Shown in pieces: positions 26,118-36,177 of a stretch of 64,000 nucleotides of DNA. The stretch's first letter is position 1; every line of letters starts with the position of its first letter. This stretch comes from Bacillota bacterium (GTDB lineage: Bacteria > Bacillota > Clostridia > Acetivibrionales > DSM-1351): NCBI GenBank assembly GCA_023439045.1, contig JAEXOY010000030.1, forward strand, positions 1 through 64,000. The letters are read 5' to 3'. Below the pieces are notes generated by a model. The model searched no databases, was not told the origin of the DNA, and was given only the letters and a program-made list of their open reading frames with translations. A program made the position numbers and the translations under genes.

Positions 26118-27005
26118 ATGTCGTATAAATCAGGTTTTGTATCAGTAATAGGAAGGCCAAATGTGGGTAAATCAACCCTTCTCAATGCTTTAACAGGTGA
26201 GAAGATTGCAATAATGTCAAACAAACCCCAAACTACTAGAAACACAATTAGAGGTGTGGTTACAAACAATGAATGTCAGCTCGTACTTATAGACACACCC
26301 GGGATTCACAATCCCAAAACAAAGCTGGGGCAATATATGGTGAATGTAGCCTCAGATAGTATGAAAGAGGTGGACTTAATCCTCTTTATGGTTGAGGCAA
26401 ATGCTAAGTCAACTACCGCAAATGAACAGATTATTGAGACTCTTAAAGGCATTAAAACTCCAGTATTTCTCATAATCAACAAGATTGATACTATCTCTAA
26501 GGACAAGCTTTTTTCAATCATTGATGCCTATAGCAAAATGATGGATTTTAAATCAATAATTCCTATATCTGCTCTCAATAATGACGGTACAGCAATTATT
26601 CTCAAGGAGGCATTGCAGTTTATACCTGAAGGTGACAAAATGTTTCCTGATGATACACTTACCGATCAGCCAGAAAAAGTGATTGTTGCTGAGATGATTA
26701 GAGAAAAGATTCTTCTTAATCTTGATGATGAAATCCCACACGGCGTGGGTGTTGAGATAATGTCCTTCAAGGAGAGGGAGGACGGACTTATAAATATTCA
26801 GGCTACTATATATTGTGAAAAGAGCTCGCACAAAGGAATTATTATTGGAAAGCAAGGTGCTATGCTCAAAAAAATAGGAAGTGCTGCGCGATTTGAAATT
26901 GAGAGATTGCTTTATACCAAGGTATTTCTAGAGCTGTGGGTCAAGGTTAAACCTGATTGGCGAAACAACGATTTAATGCTGAGAGAATTAGGATATAAAA
27001 AGTAG
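26118..27005 (+). CDS. era: GTPase Era
   Basis: A 295-residue ribosome-assembly GTPase. G1 GRPNVGKST, G3 DTPG and G4 NKID are intact, and the C-terminal KH domain (about 205-290; KGIIIGKQGAMLKKIG) binds 16S rRNA. AGGAGGG precedes the ATG, 12 bases after cdd. Confidence 0.97.
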   Translation: MSYKSGFVSVIGRPNVGKSTLLNALTGEKIAIMSNKPQTTRNTIRGVVTNNECQLVLIDTPGIHNPKTKLGQYMVNVASDSMKEVDLILFMVEANAKSTTANEQIIETLKGIKTPVFLIINKIDTISKDKLFSIIDAYSKMMDFKSIIPISALNNDGTAIILKEALQFIPEGDKMFPDDTLTDQPEKVIVAEMIREKILLNLDDEIPHGVGVEIMSFKEREDGLINIQATIYCEKSSHKGIIIGKQGAMLKKIGSAARFEIERLLYTKVFLELWVKVKPDWRNNDLMLRELGYKK

Positions 27006-27067
27006 TATACTCTTATGCCCAAATGCAAAATATAATAACATAACAATAGCTGAAAGGGGCGACATTT

Positions 27068-27265
27068 ATGTTAGTGGATTTTGTATGGAACGTTTTCAGT
27101 AAAACAGGAAGTATTGATTCTTATGTTTTTATGAAAGAGATTGAGGCAAACGAGATTGAAACAAACGAAATTGAAGCAAACGAGTTTGAGGCAAATCAGA
27201 TTGAGGCAAACCAAAGTAATGAAGCTGAACAAGGTGTCAAACAGGAGGCAATAACATTAGGATAG
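27068..27265 (+). CDS. yqzL: YqzL family small protein with acidic repeat tail
   Basis: A 65-residue protein in the conserved era-recO interval where B. subtilis has yqzL. The first 24 residues (MLVDFVWNVFSKTGSIDSYV) match the family. The rest, residues 25-60, is a tandem repeat of I/F-E-A-N-E/Q units not found in typical YqzL, which is about 45 residues. Function unknown. GAAAGGGGCGAC precedes the ATG. Confidence 0.82.
   Translation: MLVDFVWNVFSKTGSIDSYVFMKEIEANEIETNEIEANEFEANQIEANQSNEAEQGVKQEAITLG
27137..27225 (+). repeat. In-frame 15-base repeat (EIEAN)n in yqzL
   Basis: Six imperfect copies of GAGATTGAGGCAAAC encode EIEAN/EIETN/EFEAN/QIEAN units in a row and roughly double the length of the host protein. 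Confidence 0.9.
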
Positions 27266-27289
27266 AATAAGTAATTATTGGGGACTAAA

Positions 27290-28027
27290 ATGGGGTACAG
27301 AAGCTGTAAAGGCATAGTTATCAAGGAAGTAAACACTGGCGAGGCAGATAGAATTATTACTATTTTGACTGATGAATATGGCAAAATTTCTGCCAGCGCC
27401 AAGAATGCTAGAAGGACCAAAAACCCACTGGCTGCGGGAACGCAGCTTTTGTGTTATAGCGAATTTATGATGTTTAAGGGTAAGGAATTACACAATATTT
27501 CTAGCTGTGAAGTTATAGAATCTTTTTATGAGATTAGAAAAGATATTGTGAAGCTTACCTATTGTTCTCATATTTTAGAACTGGTCAATGATAACATTGT
27601 AGAGAACGACCCGTCTTCTGAAATTTTACAGTTGGTATTGAATACTCTATTCATTATTGCTCGTAAAGACAGAGCTTTGGAGTTAATTATAAGAATTTTT
27701 GAGTTGAGGCTGATGTGCCTTTTAGGCTATGAGCCTCAAGTTGTTTATTGCATGCAGTGTGAAAAAGGCATTGATTCAGATGCCTATTTTGATTTTGATA
27801 ACTCCTCTATTGTATGCAAAAATTGTGCCAAGAGAGCAAATACCATGAAAATTTCAGAAGCTACTGCTAAAGCCTTAAAATATATAGTTTATGTAAATCC
27901 ACAGAAGCTTTTTAGCTTTAATCTATCTGATGATTCGGTAAGGCAGCTATCTGAATTATCTAAAAGGTATATCAAGGAACACCTTGGTAAGACCTATAAC
28001 AAGCTAGATTACCTCAAAAACCTGTAG
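27290..28027 (+). CDS. recO: DNA repair protein RecO
   Basis: A 245-residue recombination mediator that loads RecA on SSB-coated DNA with RecR. It has an N-terminal OB fold (about 1-80; KGIVIKEVNTGEADRIITILT), a helical domain and a four-cysteine zinc site (CMQCEKG and CKNCAKR, about 155-190). ATG 27290 with GGGG upstream is preferred over TTG 27278. Confidence 0.93.
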   Translation: MGYRSCKGIVIKEVNTGEADRIITILTDEYGKISASAKNARRTKNPLAAGTQLLCYSEFMMFKGKELHNISSCEVIESFYEIRKDIVKLTYCSHILELVNDNIVENDPSSEILQLVLNTLFIIARKDRALELIIRIFELRLMCLLGYEPQVVYCMQCEKGIDSDAYFDFDNSSIVCKNCAKRANTMKISEATAKALKYIVYVNPQKLFSFNLSDDSVRQLSELSKRYIKEHLGKTYNKLDYLKNL

Positions 28028-28083
28028 AATGCTAAACAAACTATAACAAGCTATACAAGCAAAATTAATAAACCGATATCAAT

Positions 28084-29604
28084 GTGGATTTATCTCAAAA
28101 AGCTATATATACAATTTACTTAGGGATATGGTTGTTACTAATGGATACTAGGATATACACAATAGCTTCAGCTATAGTTATAGTAGCAAATATAATATTT
28201 ATACTGACCACAATTTTTTTTGAGAGAAAGAAGCCTATACAGGCACTCGCATGGGTTCTAACACTTGCGATGCTACCTGCATTAGGCTTTATTTTGTATC
28301 TGGTTTTTGGCAGGAACCTCAGAATAAAAAAGAAAAAATCATTATTAATAAAAAAAGAAAAGGATAGGGAGTATAGTACTGCTGTTTTCAAGACACTAAC
28401 AAATGTCACTTACAATGAGGAAGAGGCCAAAGAGTATACCTTAGAAGAAATAAAGCAGATTATAAAATTCAATATAAACCTATCTGCAAGCCCATTAACC
28501 AAAGATAACAAGGTTACTGTTTATACAGATGCAAAATATAAATATGAAGACTTACTAAAAGACATAAAAGAAGCGACCTCATCTATACACATGCTTTACT
28601 TTATAATAAATAATGATGACATAGGGAAAAAAATTATTAATGCTCTGGCTGAAAAGGCAAAGCAAGGAGTTACTGTACGTGTGCTTTATGACCACGGAGG
28701 TAGCCTTTTTACGCCCTACAAAGCATTTAATCCAATACTTGAAAATGGTGGAGAGGTTAAGAGGTTTTTCCCTATCTCATTTGGTTCGTACTTGAGAGTA
28801 AACTTTAGAAACCATAGAAAAATTGTAGTGATTGATGGGAAGATTGGTTATGTGGGAGGTATTAATATAGGGGATGAATATCTTGGAATGAAAAAGAAAC
28901 TCTCACCGTGGAGAGACACACATTTAAAGATTACCGGTAGCAGCGTGTATTGCTTGCAGATGAGATTTATGGAAGACTGGTACTATGCCTGTAGAGATGA
29001 TTTCAGGTATGATGATATAATGAAGTATTTTGCCCCTATAAATGAACATGACAAGGGCAATACCGGTATACAGGTTGTATCAAGTGGCCCCGATACAAAC
29101 GGAGAAGAGATTAAAAGGGGCATGATTAAAATAATTAACTCTGCAAAGAAAAGAATTCTTATCCAGACCCCATATTTTATTCCAGATGAACCATTTTTGG
29201 AGGCCTTGCAAAATGCTGCTCTTGCTGGCATAGAAGTAATAGTACAGATTCCTTCCATACCTGATAAAAGATTTGTATACAAGGTTACTACGTCCTATAT
29301 AGCAGATTTGCTTAAGTTTAACATAAAAGTATACCAATTTCCTGGATTTCTTCATGCAAAGATGATGATAGTGGATAATTCAATGTGTACCATTGGAACA
29401 TCAAATATTGATATGAGAAGCTTTGCGCTTAATTTTGAAGTGAATGCCTTTCTTTACGGAGAAGAGTTTGCAAGCAAGTGTACAAAAATATTCTATAAGG
29501 ACCTTGATATCTGCACTCAAGTCACCGAGGACGAGTATTCGAGCAGAAGCCTGTTTTCAAAAATAGAAGAGAGCATATACAGGCTAATGTCCCCGCTACT
29601 ATAA
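28084..29604 (+). CDS. cls: Cardiolipin synthase
   Basis: A 506-residue membrane phospholipase-D-type synthase that condenses two phosphatidylglycerols to cardiolipin. It has two N-terminal helices (about 20-40 and 50-75) and two HKD motifs: NHRKIVVIDGKIGYVGG (about 240) and LHAKMMIVDNSMCTIGTSN (about 424). The GTG at 28084 lacks a clear ribosome site. ATG 28141 is an alternative start that would keep both helices. Confidence 0.9.
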   Translation: MDLSQKAIYTIYLGIWLLLMDTRIYTIASAIVIVANIIFILTTIFFERKKPIQALAWVLTLAMLPALGFILYLVFGRNLRIKKKKSLLIKKEKDREYSTAVFKTLTNVTYNEEEAKEYTLEEIKQIIKFNINLSASPLTKDNKVTVYTDAKYKYEDLLKDIKEATSSIHMLYFIINNDDIGKKIINALAEKAKQGVTVRVLYDHGGSLFTPYKAFNPILENGGEVKRFFPISFGSYLRVNFRNHRKIVVIDGKIGYVGGINIGDEYLGMKKKLSPWRDTHLKITGSSVYCLQMRFMEDWYYACRDDFRYDDIMKYFAPINEHDKGNTGIQVVSSGPDTNGEEIKRGMIKIINSAKKRILIQTPYFIPDEPFLEALQNAALAGIEVIVQIPSIPDKRFVYKVTTSYIADLLKFNIKVYQFPGFLHAKMMIVDNSMCTIGTSNIDMRSFALNFEVNAFLYGEEFASKCTKIFYKDLDICTQVTEDEYSSRSLFSKIEESIYRLMSPLL

Positions 29605-29717
29605 ATCTTTAACCAAACTCAAAATTATTTTGGCTTTAATAAATATAAATACATTTACTATTTGTTAAAAAAAGTAATAGTAAGAGCATGTTTTGGAGAA
29701 AATAACCAATAACTAAC

Positions 29718-30545
29718 ATGCTTGGACGTGACTTTAAAATGATAAAAAGGTTTTTCAATGATTATATAAAAGAATTTATCAGTCTAGATGGGATACTAAA
29801 AATGTCACTAGCTGTTTTTTTTATTACACTAGTATTGTATTTTAATTATTCCAACAACAGTAATAGCGAGAGTTCTAGCGCATTTACCGGCATTACTACC
29901 AGCATTTCGAATACAAAAAAGAATAATACAATTGTATGGCAAGTACCAGTAAAGAATAAAAAGGTAATAGCATTAACCTTTGATGACGGTCCAACTCCAG
30001 GATATACTGATAAGATACTTAAAATTTTAAGAAAATACAATGTAAAAGCAACCTTTTTCGTTATTGGTTCAAAGGCACAAAAATACCCCAGCTTAGTTAG
30101 GAGAGAGGCCAATTATGGGCATGAAATTGCAAATCACACCTATACTCACCCGAAAATATCAAAGCTTAGCTTCAAGGCATATAAAACAGAAATGAAAAAG
30201 ACTCAAAATGTAGTCAAAAAAATAACAGGAAGTACTCCTGTATTGATGCGTCCTCCATATGGAGACTTGAATGAAAGCGCTACTCGATATACGCAAAAGC
30301 TGGGATTTAAAATGATACTGTGGTCTTGGGATCAGGATACACGAGATTGGTCCCACCCGGGTGTGAATACAATTGTAAAAAAGGTGCTGAATAATGCTAG
30401 CAGTGGTGATATAGTACTTTTCCATGATAATAACACAACAATGGGCCAAACTGCTAGCGCACTTGAAACAATTATTCCTGAGCTTAAAAGAAGAGGGTAT
30501 AGCTTTGTCACTGTATCAGAATTGTTAAAATTAAAAGGTCAGTAG
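29718..30545 (+). CDS. Polysaccharide deacetylase (PgdA-like), membrane-anchored
   Basis: A 275-residue NodB-fold deacetylase with one membrane helix (about 27-47), a Ser-rich linker and a catalytic domain (about 80-270). All five motifs are canonical: TFDDGPTPG, HEIANHTYTHP, RPPYGDLN, WSWDQDTRDW and GDIVLFHD. It probably deacetylates peptidoglycan N-acetylglucosamine outside the membrane. It is one of three deacetylases in the window and the most standard. Start: ATG 29718; ATG 29739 is an alternative. Confidence 0.88.
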   Translation: MLGRDFKMIKRFFNDYIKEFISLDGILKMSLAVFFITLVLYFNYSNNSNSESSSAFTGITTSISNTKKNNTIVWQVPVKNKKVIALTFDDGPTPGYTDKILKILRKYNVKATFFVIGSKAQKYPSLVRREANYGHEIANHTYTHPKISKLSFKAYKTEMKKTQNVVKKITGSTPVLMRPPYGDLNESATRYTQKLGFKMILWSWDQDTRDWSHPGVNTIVKKVLNNASSGDIVLFHDNNTTMGQTASALETIIPELKRRGYSFVTVSELLKLKGQ

Positions 30546-30552
30546 CAGCAAA

Positions 30553-31722
30553 CTAAACTACCTGCAATATTGCACATTTTAAGTACTCTGTTTCAGTAGA
30601 AGCCAATAAAATAGGGTGGTCCTTAGCTTGGGAACGATATTCTATTAAGCGTACCTTTCTCTTTGAATCAGCAGCTGCATCATAAAGTATATCCATAAAT
30701 AATTCAGGATCGACATGGTGAGAGCAGGAACATGTTATGAGGAAGCCACCGCTGTTAATTATTTTCATAGCTCTAAGATTTATTTCCTTATAGCCTCTAA
30801 CAGCGCCCTCCACAGCATTTCTTGTCTTGGTGAATGCTGGTGGGTCGAGGATTATTGTATCAAACATTTCTCCGTTATCATAAAAATCCCTCAGTATGTC
30901 AAAGGTATTTGCAGCTTTAAATTTCACTACGTCCTGAAGTCCGTTAAGATGTGCATTTTTTGTGGCATATTCAACGGCATGTTCAGATATGTCAATACCA
31001 AGAACACTCTTAGCTCCATATAAACCTGCATGCAAAGCAAATGAGCCGGTATGAGTAAAACAATCCATGACCTTAGCAGCTTTTACAAATGGTGCAATAG
31101 CAGCCCTGTTTTCTTTTTGATCTAAAAAGAAACCTGTTTTTTGGCCATTCTCAACATCAACCATAAATCTGACACCGTTCTCAATCATTTCGACAGTTGT
31201 ATCAAATTTACCCTTGAGAAATCCCTTTTGTTGAGGGAGGCCTTCTAGTTCTCTTACAGGAACATCATTGCGTTCAAAGATACCTCTTGGCTTAATTATT
31301 TGGTCCAATATATCAACTATTTGTGGTTTGAATCTATCAATTCCCAACGCAAGTGTTTGAACAACAAGAATATCAGAAAACTTATCAACAATAAGTGCAG
31401 GCAAAAAGTCGGACTCTGCAAAAATAGCTCTGCAACTATTGGTATCAGCTATTCTCTTTCTATATTCCCATGCATCATTTATTCTTTTATATAGAAAATC
31501 ATAGTTGATATCCTCTTGCTCATAGGTAAGCATTCTTATAGTAATTTGAGATTTAGGATTTATATAGCCTCGTCCAAGAAACTTGTTCTTGAAACTGTAA
31601 ACATCTACAATATCACCGGGATAAATGTCTCCAGTTGTATGCGAAATGTCACTTTTAAAAATCCAGGGATGCCCATACTCAACCCTGCTTTCTTTGCCTT
31701 TTACAATAAACGCTTTTGACAT
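30553..31722 (-). CDS. Class I SAM rRNA (cytosine-C5) methyltransferase, RlmI-like
   Basis: A 389-residue protein with an N-terminal PUA domain (about 1-75; KAFIVKGKESRVEYGHPWIF), an EEHEE-type middle domain (about 80-180) and a Rossmann SAM domain (about 190-385; VMDCFTHTGSFALHA, LDPPAFTK, CSCSHH). E. coli RlmI methylates C1962 of 23S rRNA. It converges on the deacetylase gene with an 8-base gap. The DUF896 gene lies directly upstream and may be co-transcribed. Confidence 0.88.
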   Translation of the reverse strand: MSKAFIVKGKESRVEYGHPWIFKSDISHTTGDIYPGDIVDVYSFKNKFLGRGYINPKSQITIRMLTYEQEDINYDFLYKRINDAWEYRKRIADTNSCRAIFAESDFLPALIVDKFSDILVVQTLALGIDRFKPQIVDILDQIIKPRGIFERNDVPVRELEGLPQQKGFLKGKFDTTVEMIENGVRFMVDVENGQKTGFFLDQKENRAAIAPFVKAAKVMDCFTHTGSFALHAGLYGAKSVLGIDISEHAVEYATKNAHLNGLQDVVKFKAANTFDILRDFYDNGEMFDTIILDPPAFTKTRNAVEGAVRGYKEINLRAMKIINSGGFLITCSCSHHVDPELFMDILYDAAADSKRKVRLIEYRSQAKDHPILLASTETEYLKCAILQVV

Positions 31723-31725
31723 GTT

Positions 31726-31926
31726 CTAATCCTTCCTAAGGCTTTTTCTATTACCTTCTTTGTCTACTATAACTACATTATCTAAAGTTGCTTTCAAATT
31801 TGCTTTAAATGAAGCAATATACTCTTTTCTAAGTAAATCTCTTTCCGTTAATTCTTCGGCAGTGAGTGTAGTAACTTTTGCCTTTTTTGCAAGCTCATTG
31901 AGCCTTTCAATTTTGCTCTTTTCCAT
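31726..31926 (-). CDS. DUF896 (YnzC family) small protein
   Basis: A 66-residue two-helix protein: IERLNELAKKAKVTTLTAEELTERDLLRKEYI is the family signature. The solution structure of YnzC is a helical hairpin; function is unknown. ATG 31926 follows AAGGGATAAAT; the open frame further upstream lacks a ribosome site. Confidence 0.88.
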   Translation of the reverse strand: MEKSKIERLNELAKKAKVTTLTAEELTERDLLRKEYIASFKANLKATLDNVVIVDKEGNRKSLRKD

Positions 31927-32206
31927 ATTTATCCCTTCAATTAGAAAATTTATATTTGCTATCCGTATTTTATCCAAATACTTTGCTATTCATAAACTTA
32001 AAACATTATAGCAAATATTCTGATGCAACTCAAATAAATATCTCAAAAAGAGTTGTCTTTATTAAAATATAAAGAGGAATTTTATGGATTATGCAGAATA
32101 AGTTAATATTAGACATTTTATTACGACTTAATGCAATACTTTTAGAAAACGCAATACGACATAACGTTTATTTACTTTATTTATATTGTAAAATTGAGGT
32201 GGTTTC

Positions 32207-34102
32207 TTGAGTACTATTAGCATTAATGAGCTTGTAGATATTGATGTTTTACGTAAAATGGTAAACAGTCTTTACGATGCCGCAGGTATCCCTGTCGGTA
32301 TTCTTGATGATCAGGGTGATGTCCTAGCAATGGTTGGATGGAGAAACTTTTGCAAGAACTCACACATGGTTTACTTAGAGTGCCAAAAAAGATGTAACTC
32401 CAGCCTTAACTATATCATTAACAATGTTTGGAAAGGTACTATTAGTTACAAATGTCAAAATGGTCTAAATGAGATAGGAGTACCAGTTAATGTTGATGGT
32501 TTTCATGTAGCCACTATTATTATTGGTCAGTTTTGGTATGAAGATGAAGTTATTGATGAGGCTTATTTCAAAAACCAAGCAAAGGAATGCGGGTTAGACG
32601 AAGAAAAATACATATCAGAAATACGTAACCTTCCAAGGTATTCTAGTGTAAAACTTAATAGCATTATTGATTATTACAAAGATTTGCTTTCTATGCTTGT
32701 AGAGAGCAATATGATAAAGATGAAATTTAACAAGGTTAAAAGTCAAGTAGATAAGAAGCAAAAGGGGCTGAGAATGCTAAATTTACTTTACAGCAACAGC
32801 TCAAAGATTGTTGAATTACAGGATAGACTAGAAAGCGTACATAGAATAATACTGGATACCTTAAATGTTGATTATGTATCCATTTATATATATGACGAAG
32901 TGTACAAGATGTTGGTGCTTTACTCAACAACAGGACTAAGTGAAGAGTTTGCTAGCCTATTCAGGCATGTTTCCCCCGGGGAAGGTATAATGGGAAAGAC
33001 ATACTTAGAAAAGCAAAGAAATATGGCATTATCCAAAAATATTCCAGATCAAGAGCATGTTCCATCATATATAAATGAAGGTATAAAATTAGCAGGCTGT
33101 TACCCTATTTTGTTCCAAAATAATTGCTTGGGAGTTATTTGCTTTGGATATAAGAGAATGGCTGTTTTTACTGAAGAGGACCACTTTTTTTTGGATAGCA
33201 TTTGTAACTTTGTGGCAATTATACTCAACAACTCTATACTCATGAATCAGCTCAAAAAGGAACTCGAGGATAGAATAGACCTTCAGCAAAACCTCTCGAA
33301 GGTCAATTGTGAAGCAGAAAATGCAATTGAGGAGGCAAAAAGAGTTAGGAGTGTATTCCGTTACAATCTGAGTCATGAGCTTCGAACACCTATAAATGGA
33401 ATATTTGGAATGGTTCAGTTGCTTGAGATGGAGGATCTTAATGAGGAACAAAAAAGTACGGTAAATGTTTTAAAAGAATCTACCCAGAAGATGATAGAGC
33501 TTATAAATAATATATCTGAGATGATAATGATAGAGACGGGTCAGATTACAAAACAGGAGCGTACCTTTAAAGTTGACGAAATTCTTATGAGTTTAGCCGA
33601 TATATTCTATAATAGACTGGTCGAGAAAAATATTTCTTTCGAATACATTGTAAGCAGCAATATGCCAAGTGCATTAGTTGGGGACGTTGAGAAGATATCA
33701 ATTATCCTAAAACAGATAGTTGACAATGCTATAAAGTTTACTGATGAAGGAAATGTAATGGTATCTGCTGAAGCAGTTTTTGTTTCAGATAATTCTGAAG
33801 ATTTGGAGTTGTGCTTTTCGATAACTGACACCGGTATAGGTTTTGATATGTCGAAAGTTTCCCAGCTTTTCCAACCGTATACGCAAGGAGATGAATCTTA
33901 TACACGGCAACACGGTGGTTTCGGCTTGGGCCTAGCAATAAGCCATGATTTAGCACGAGTACTTAGTGGAAAAATAGAAGTAAGCAGCAAACCTAACCAA
34001 GGTAGCACATTTACTGTAAAATTACCGGTTAAAAAAGCACAGGTGGAAGTTGAGCCTGCATATTCATTCTATGAAAAAGAGTTGAAGGCTTTTATATTTT
34101 AA
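32207..34102 (+). CDS. PocR-GAF sensor histidine kinase
   Basis: A 631-residue soluble kinase: PocR ligand-sensing domain (about 5-170; VGILDDQGDVLAMVGW, then Cys-rich CQKRC...YKCQNGL and IGQFWYEDE), a short coiled coil, GAF domain (about 205-345), coiled coil (345-380), HisKA (phospho-acceptor H390 in LSHELRTP) and HATPase (about 490-615; DNAIKFTDEG, DTGIGF, GFGLGLAI). PocR domains are thought to bind small hydrocarbon-derived metabolites such as propanediol. No transmembrane segment. TTG start after GAGGTGG. It heads a seven-gene signalling cluster, and the CheY-like gene follows after 37 bases. Confidence 0.88.
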   Translation: MSTISINELVDIDVLRKMVNSLYDAAGIPVGILDDQGDVLAMVGWRNFCKNSHMVYLECQKRCNSSLNYIINNVWKGTISYKCQNGLNEIGVPVNVDGFHVATIIIGQFWYEDEVIDEAYFKNQAKECGLDEEKYISEIRNLPRYSSVKLNSIIDYYKDLLSMLVESNMIKMKFNKVKSQVDKKQKGLRMLNLLYSNSSKIVELQDRLESVHRIILDTLNVDYVSIYIYDEVYKMLVLYSTTGLSEEFASLFRHVSPGEGIMGKTYLEKQRNMALSKNIPDQEHVPSYINEGIKLAGCYPILFQNNCLGVICFGYKRMAVFTEEDHFFLDSICNFVAIILNNSILMNQLKKELEDRIDLQQNLSKVNCEAENAIEEAKRVRSVFRYNLSHELRTPINGIFGMVQLLEMEDLNEEQKSTVNVLKESTQKMIELINNISEMIMIETGQITKQERTFKVDEILMSLADIFYNRLVEKNISFEYIVSSNMPSALVGDVEKISIILKQIVDNAIKFTDEGNVMVSAEAVFVSDNSEDLELCFSITDTGIGFDMSKVSQLFQPYTQGDESYTRQHGGFGLGLAISHDLARVLSGKIEVSSKPNQGSTFTVKLPVKKAQVEVEPAYSFYEKELKAFIF

Positions 34103-34139
34103 TGCATTAACATGCTCGGAAAGGAAAAGATTATTTGTT

Positions 34140-34496
34140 ATGAAGCGAGTTATGATTGTTGATGATGCTGGAATTATGCGTGCTTCTCTTAGAGTGATAT
34201 TGGAGAAGAATGGATATGAGGTGTGCGGTGAAGCAGAAAATGGGCTTGTAGCAGTTAATAGGTATAAGGAATTAAACCCTGATATTATTACTATGGATAT
34301 TACTATGCCTGTGATGGATGGAATAAAGGCATTGAATGCTATAAAAGATATTAATAAGAATGTAAAGGTGCTTATGCTCTCAGCTATGGGTCAAGATGCC
34401 CTAGTTGCAGAGGCCGTGCTTAGTGGGGCTAGAGGCTTTGTTGTTAAGCCTTTTAAAGAAGAAGTACTTGTAAATGCATTAAAAAAACTAGAATAA
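34140..34496 (+). CDS. Single-domain CheY-like response regulator
   Basis: A 118-residue receiver domain with all key residues: DD at 8-9, phospho-acceptor Asp in ITMDITMPVMDG (about 53), Ser/Thr in MLSAMG (about 81) and Lys in VVKPF (about 103). It has no output domain. Likely partner of the PocR kinase upstream or the CheA-like kinase downstream. Confidence 0.92.
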   Translation: MKRVMIVDDAGIMRASLRVILEKNGYEVCGEAENGLVAVNRYKELNPDIITMDITMPVMDGIKALNAIKDINKNVKVLMLSAMGQDALVAEAVLSGARGFVVKPFKEEVLVNALKKLE

Positions 34497-34532
34497 GCTC
34501 AAGCATGCTATTCGTTTGAAAGGATCACAGGT

Positions 34533-36173
34533 ATGGATATAATGCAGAATACTGATCCGATGCTGGATATGTTTTTTATCGAAACAAATCAGCTGATAGA
34601 ACAGTTAGAAGAGATATTACTCAATGTTGAAAAGAATAATGATTTATCCACCGAAAGTATAAACGAAATATTCAGAATAATGCATACAATTAAGGGTACC
34701 GCTGCTATGATGATGTTTGAAAATATAGCAGCTACTGCTCACAGCATGGAAGACTTGTTTTACTACATTCGCGAGAAAAAGTTGACTATTCCTGATTGTT
34801 CGGGAGTGTGTGATCTGGTTTTAGAAGCCTCTGATTTTATAAAAGAGGAGATATCCAAAATACAGGAAGGGTTTGATAACAGGAGTTCTGAAAAAGCGCT
34901 TACCACAAAACTGAAAAACTATCTTACTAACCTTACCAACCAGTTTGGAGAGTACAAGAAAGAATTAACAGAGGAGCAAAAAGAGCGTTTTTACATAACA
35001 CCTAAAAATATACTAAAAGAAATAAAGGGCTACAAAGCCCAAGTGTTCTTTCAAGAAGATTGTGAAATGGAGAATATTAGGGCTTTTTCTCTTGTACATA
35101 ATATCAATGAGCTATGTTCAGAATTGCACTATTGGCCTTCAAAACTTATAGAGGATTCAACAACTTGTGAAATCATTCAAAAGAATGGATTTTCCATGTA
35201 TTTCAAGAGCAACGAGGCCTTTGAGGAGATATACAATCAGTTTGAACAGGCAATGCTTATAAAAAACTTTAAACTAGACGTGATAGAAGACTTTGAAGGG
35301 CTAGTAAAAAGTATTCCGACAGAGACAACTACTCACAAAGCAAGTTCAATTTTTTCAAATGAAGTTGCCAAGCCTTTAAAACAAAATGTTATAAGTGTAA
35401 ATATTTCGAAGGTTGACAAGCTATTTGATTTAGTGAATGAAATAGCGATAACGGAAGATAGGCTTGCTAATGACCAAAAAATAAAGGAGCTTAATCAAGA
35501 CAGCGTATATCATTCTGTAACACAATTGCAAAAACTAACTGACGAACTACAGGAAGTTATAATCTCAATCAGAATGATACCAATTGCAGTTGTTTTTCAA
35601 AAGATTAATAGAATAGTTAGAGACATGAGCAAAAAACTTGAAAAGCAGGTAGATCTTATAATAGAAGGTGAAGAAACAGAGGTTGATAAAAATATAGTAG
35701 ATAAGCTTTGTGACCCTATTATACATATTATAAGAAATGCAATGGTCCATGGAATTGAAAGTACAAAAGAAAGAATTTCGAAGCAAAAACCAGAGAACGG
35801 AAAGATTTGCATTGCAGTAAAGAATACAGAGGATAATGTTGTTATTACAGTTAGAGATGATGGTGAAGGGGTTAATAAGGAAAAAATTCTTAAAAAAGCC
35901 AGAGAGAAGGGACTTGTTGAAAAAAGCCAACAAGAAGTAACTGACCAAGAGATATATTCATTACTAATGCTGCCAGGTCTTACTACTACTGAAAATGTCA
36001 CGGAGTATTCGGGAAGAGGTGTAGGAATGGACGTTGTAAAACAAAATATTAATCTGATTGGTGGTAGTGTTTTCATAGATAGTGAAAAAGACAAGGGGAC
36101 TACCGTTACCATTGAGATACCACTCAAAAAAAGAAAAAGCTCAAGTTTTACTAGCTATTATAGAAGGGAATAG
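34533..36173 (+). CDS. CheA-like histidine kinase lacking the CheW-binding P5 domain
   Basis: A 546-residue CheA homologue. Visible domains are P1/Hpt with H51 (RIMHTIKGTAA), a P2-like response-regulator binding domain (about 155-255), P3 dimerisation (about 290-350; LFDLVNEIAITEDRL) and P4 ATPase (about 350-535; DPIIHIIRNAMVHGIE, VRDDGEGV, GRGVGMDVV). It ends 20 residues after the last ATPase strand. The C-terminal P5 domain that docks on CheW and receptors, normally about 130 residues, is absent. There is no frameshift remnant: the cheB-like gene starts five bases later. The reading frame and motifs are otherwise intact. Confidence 0.88.
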   Translation: MDIMQNTDPMLDMFFIETNQLIEQLEEILLNVEKNNDLSTESINEIFRIMHTIKGTAAMMMFENIAATAHSMEDLFYYIREKKLTIPDCSGVCDLVLEASDFIKEEISKIQEGFDNRSSEKALTTKLKNYLTNLTNQFGEYKKELTEEQKERFYITPKNILKEIKGYKAQVFFQEDCEMENIRAFSLVHNINELCSELHYWPSKLIEDSTTCEIIQKNGFSMYFKSNEAFEEIYNQFEQAMLIKNFKLDVIEDFEGLVKSIPTETTTHKASSIFSNEVAKPLKQNVISVNISKVDKLFDLVNEIAITEDRLANDQKIKELNQDSVYHSVTQLQKLTDELQEVIISIRMIPIAVVFQKINRIVRDMSKKLEKQVDLIIEGEETEVDKNIVDKLCDPIIHIIRNAMVHGIESTKERISKQKPENGKICIAVKNTEDNVVITVRDDGEGVNKEKILKKAREKGLVEKSQQEVTDQEIYSLLMLPGLTTTENVTEYSGRGVGMDVVKQNINLIGGSVFIDSEKDKGTTVTIEIPLKKRKSSSFTSYYRRE

Positions 36174-36177
36174 AACC

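Noticed and set aside
35597..36127. Minus-strand open frame of 176 codons
   Set aside because: It lies antisense within the CheA-like ATPase domain, whose codons and motifs are intact. The antisense frame has no ribosome site and no recognisable protein.
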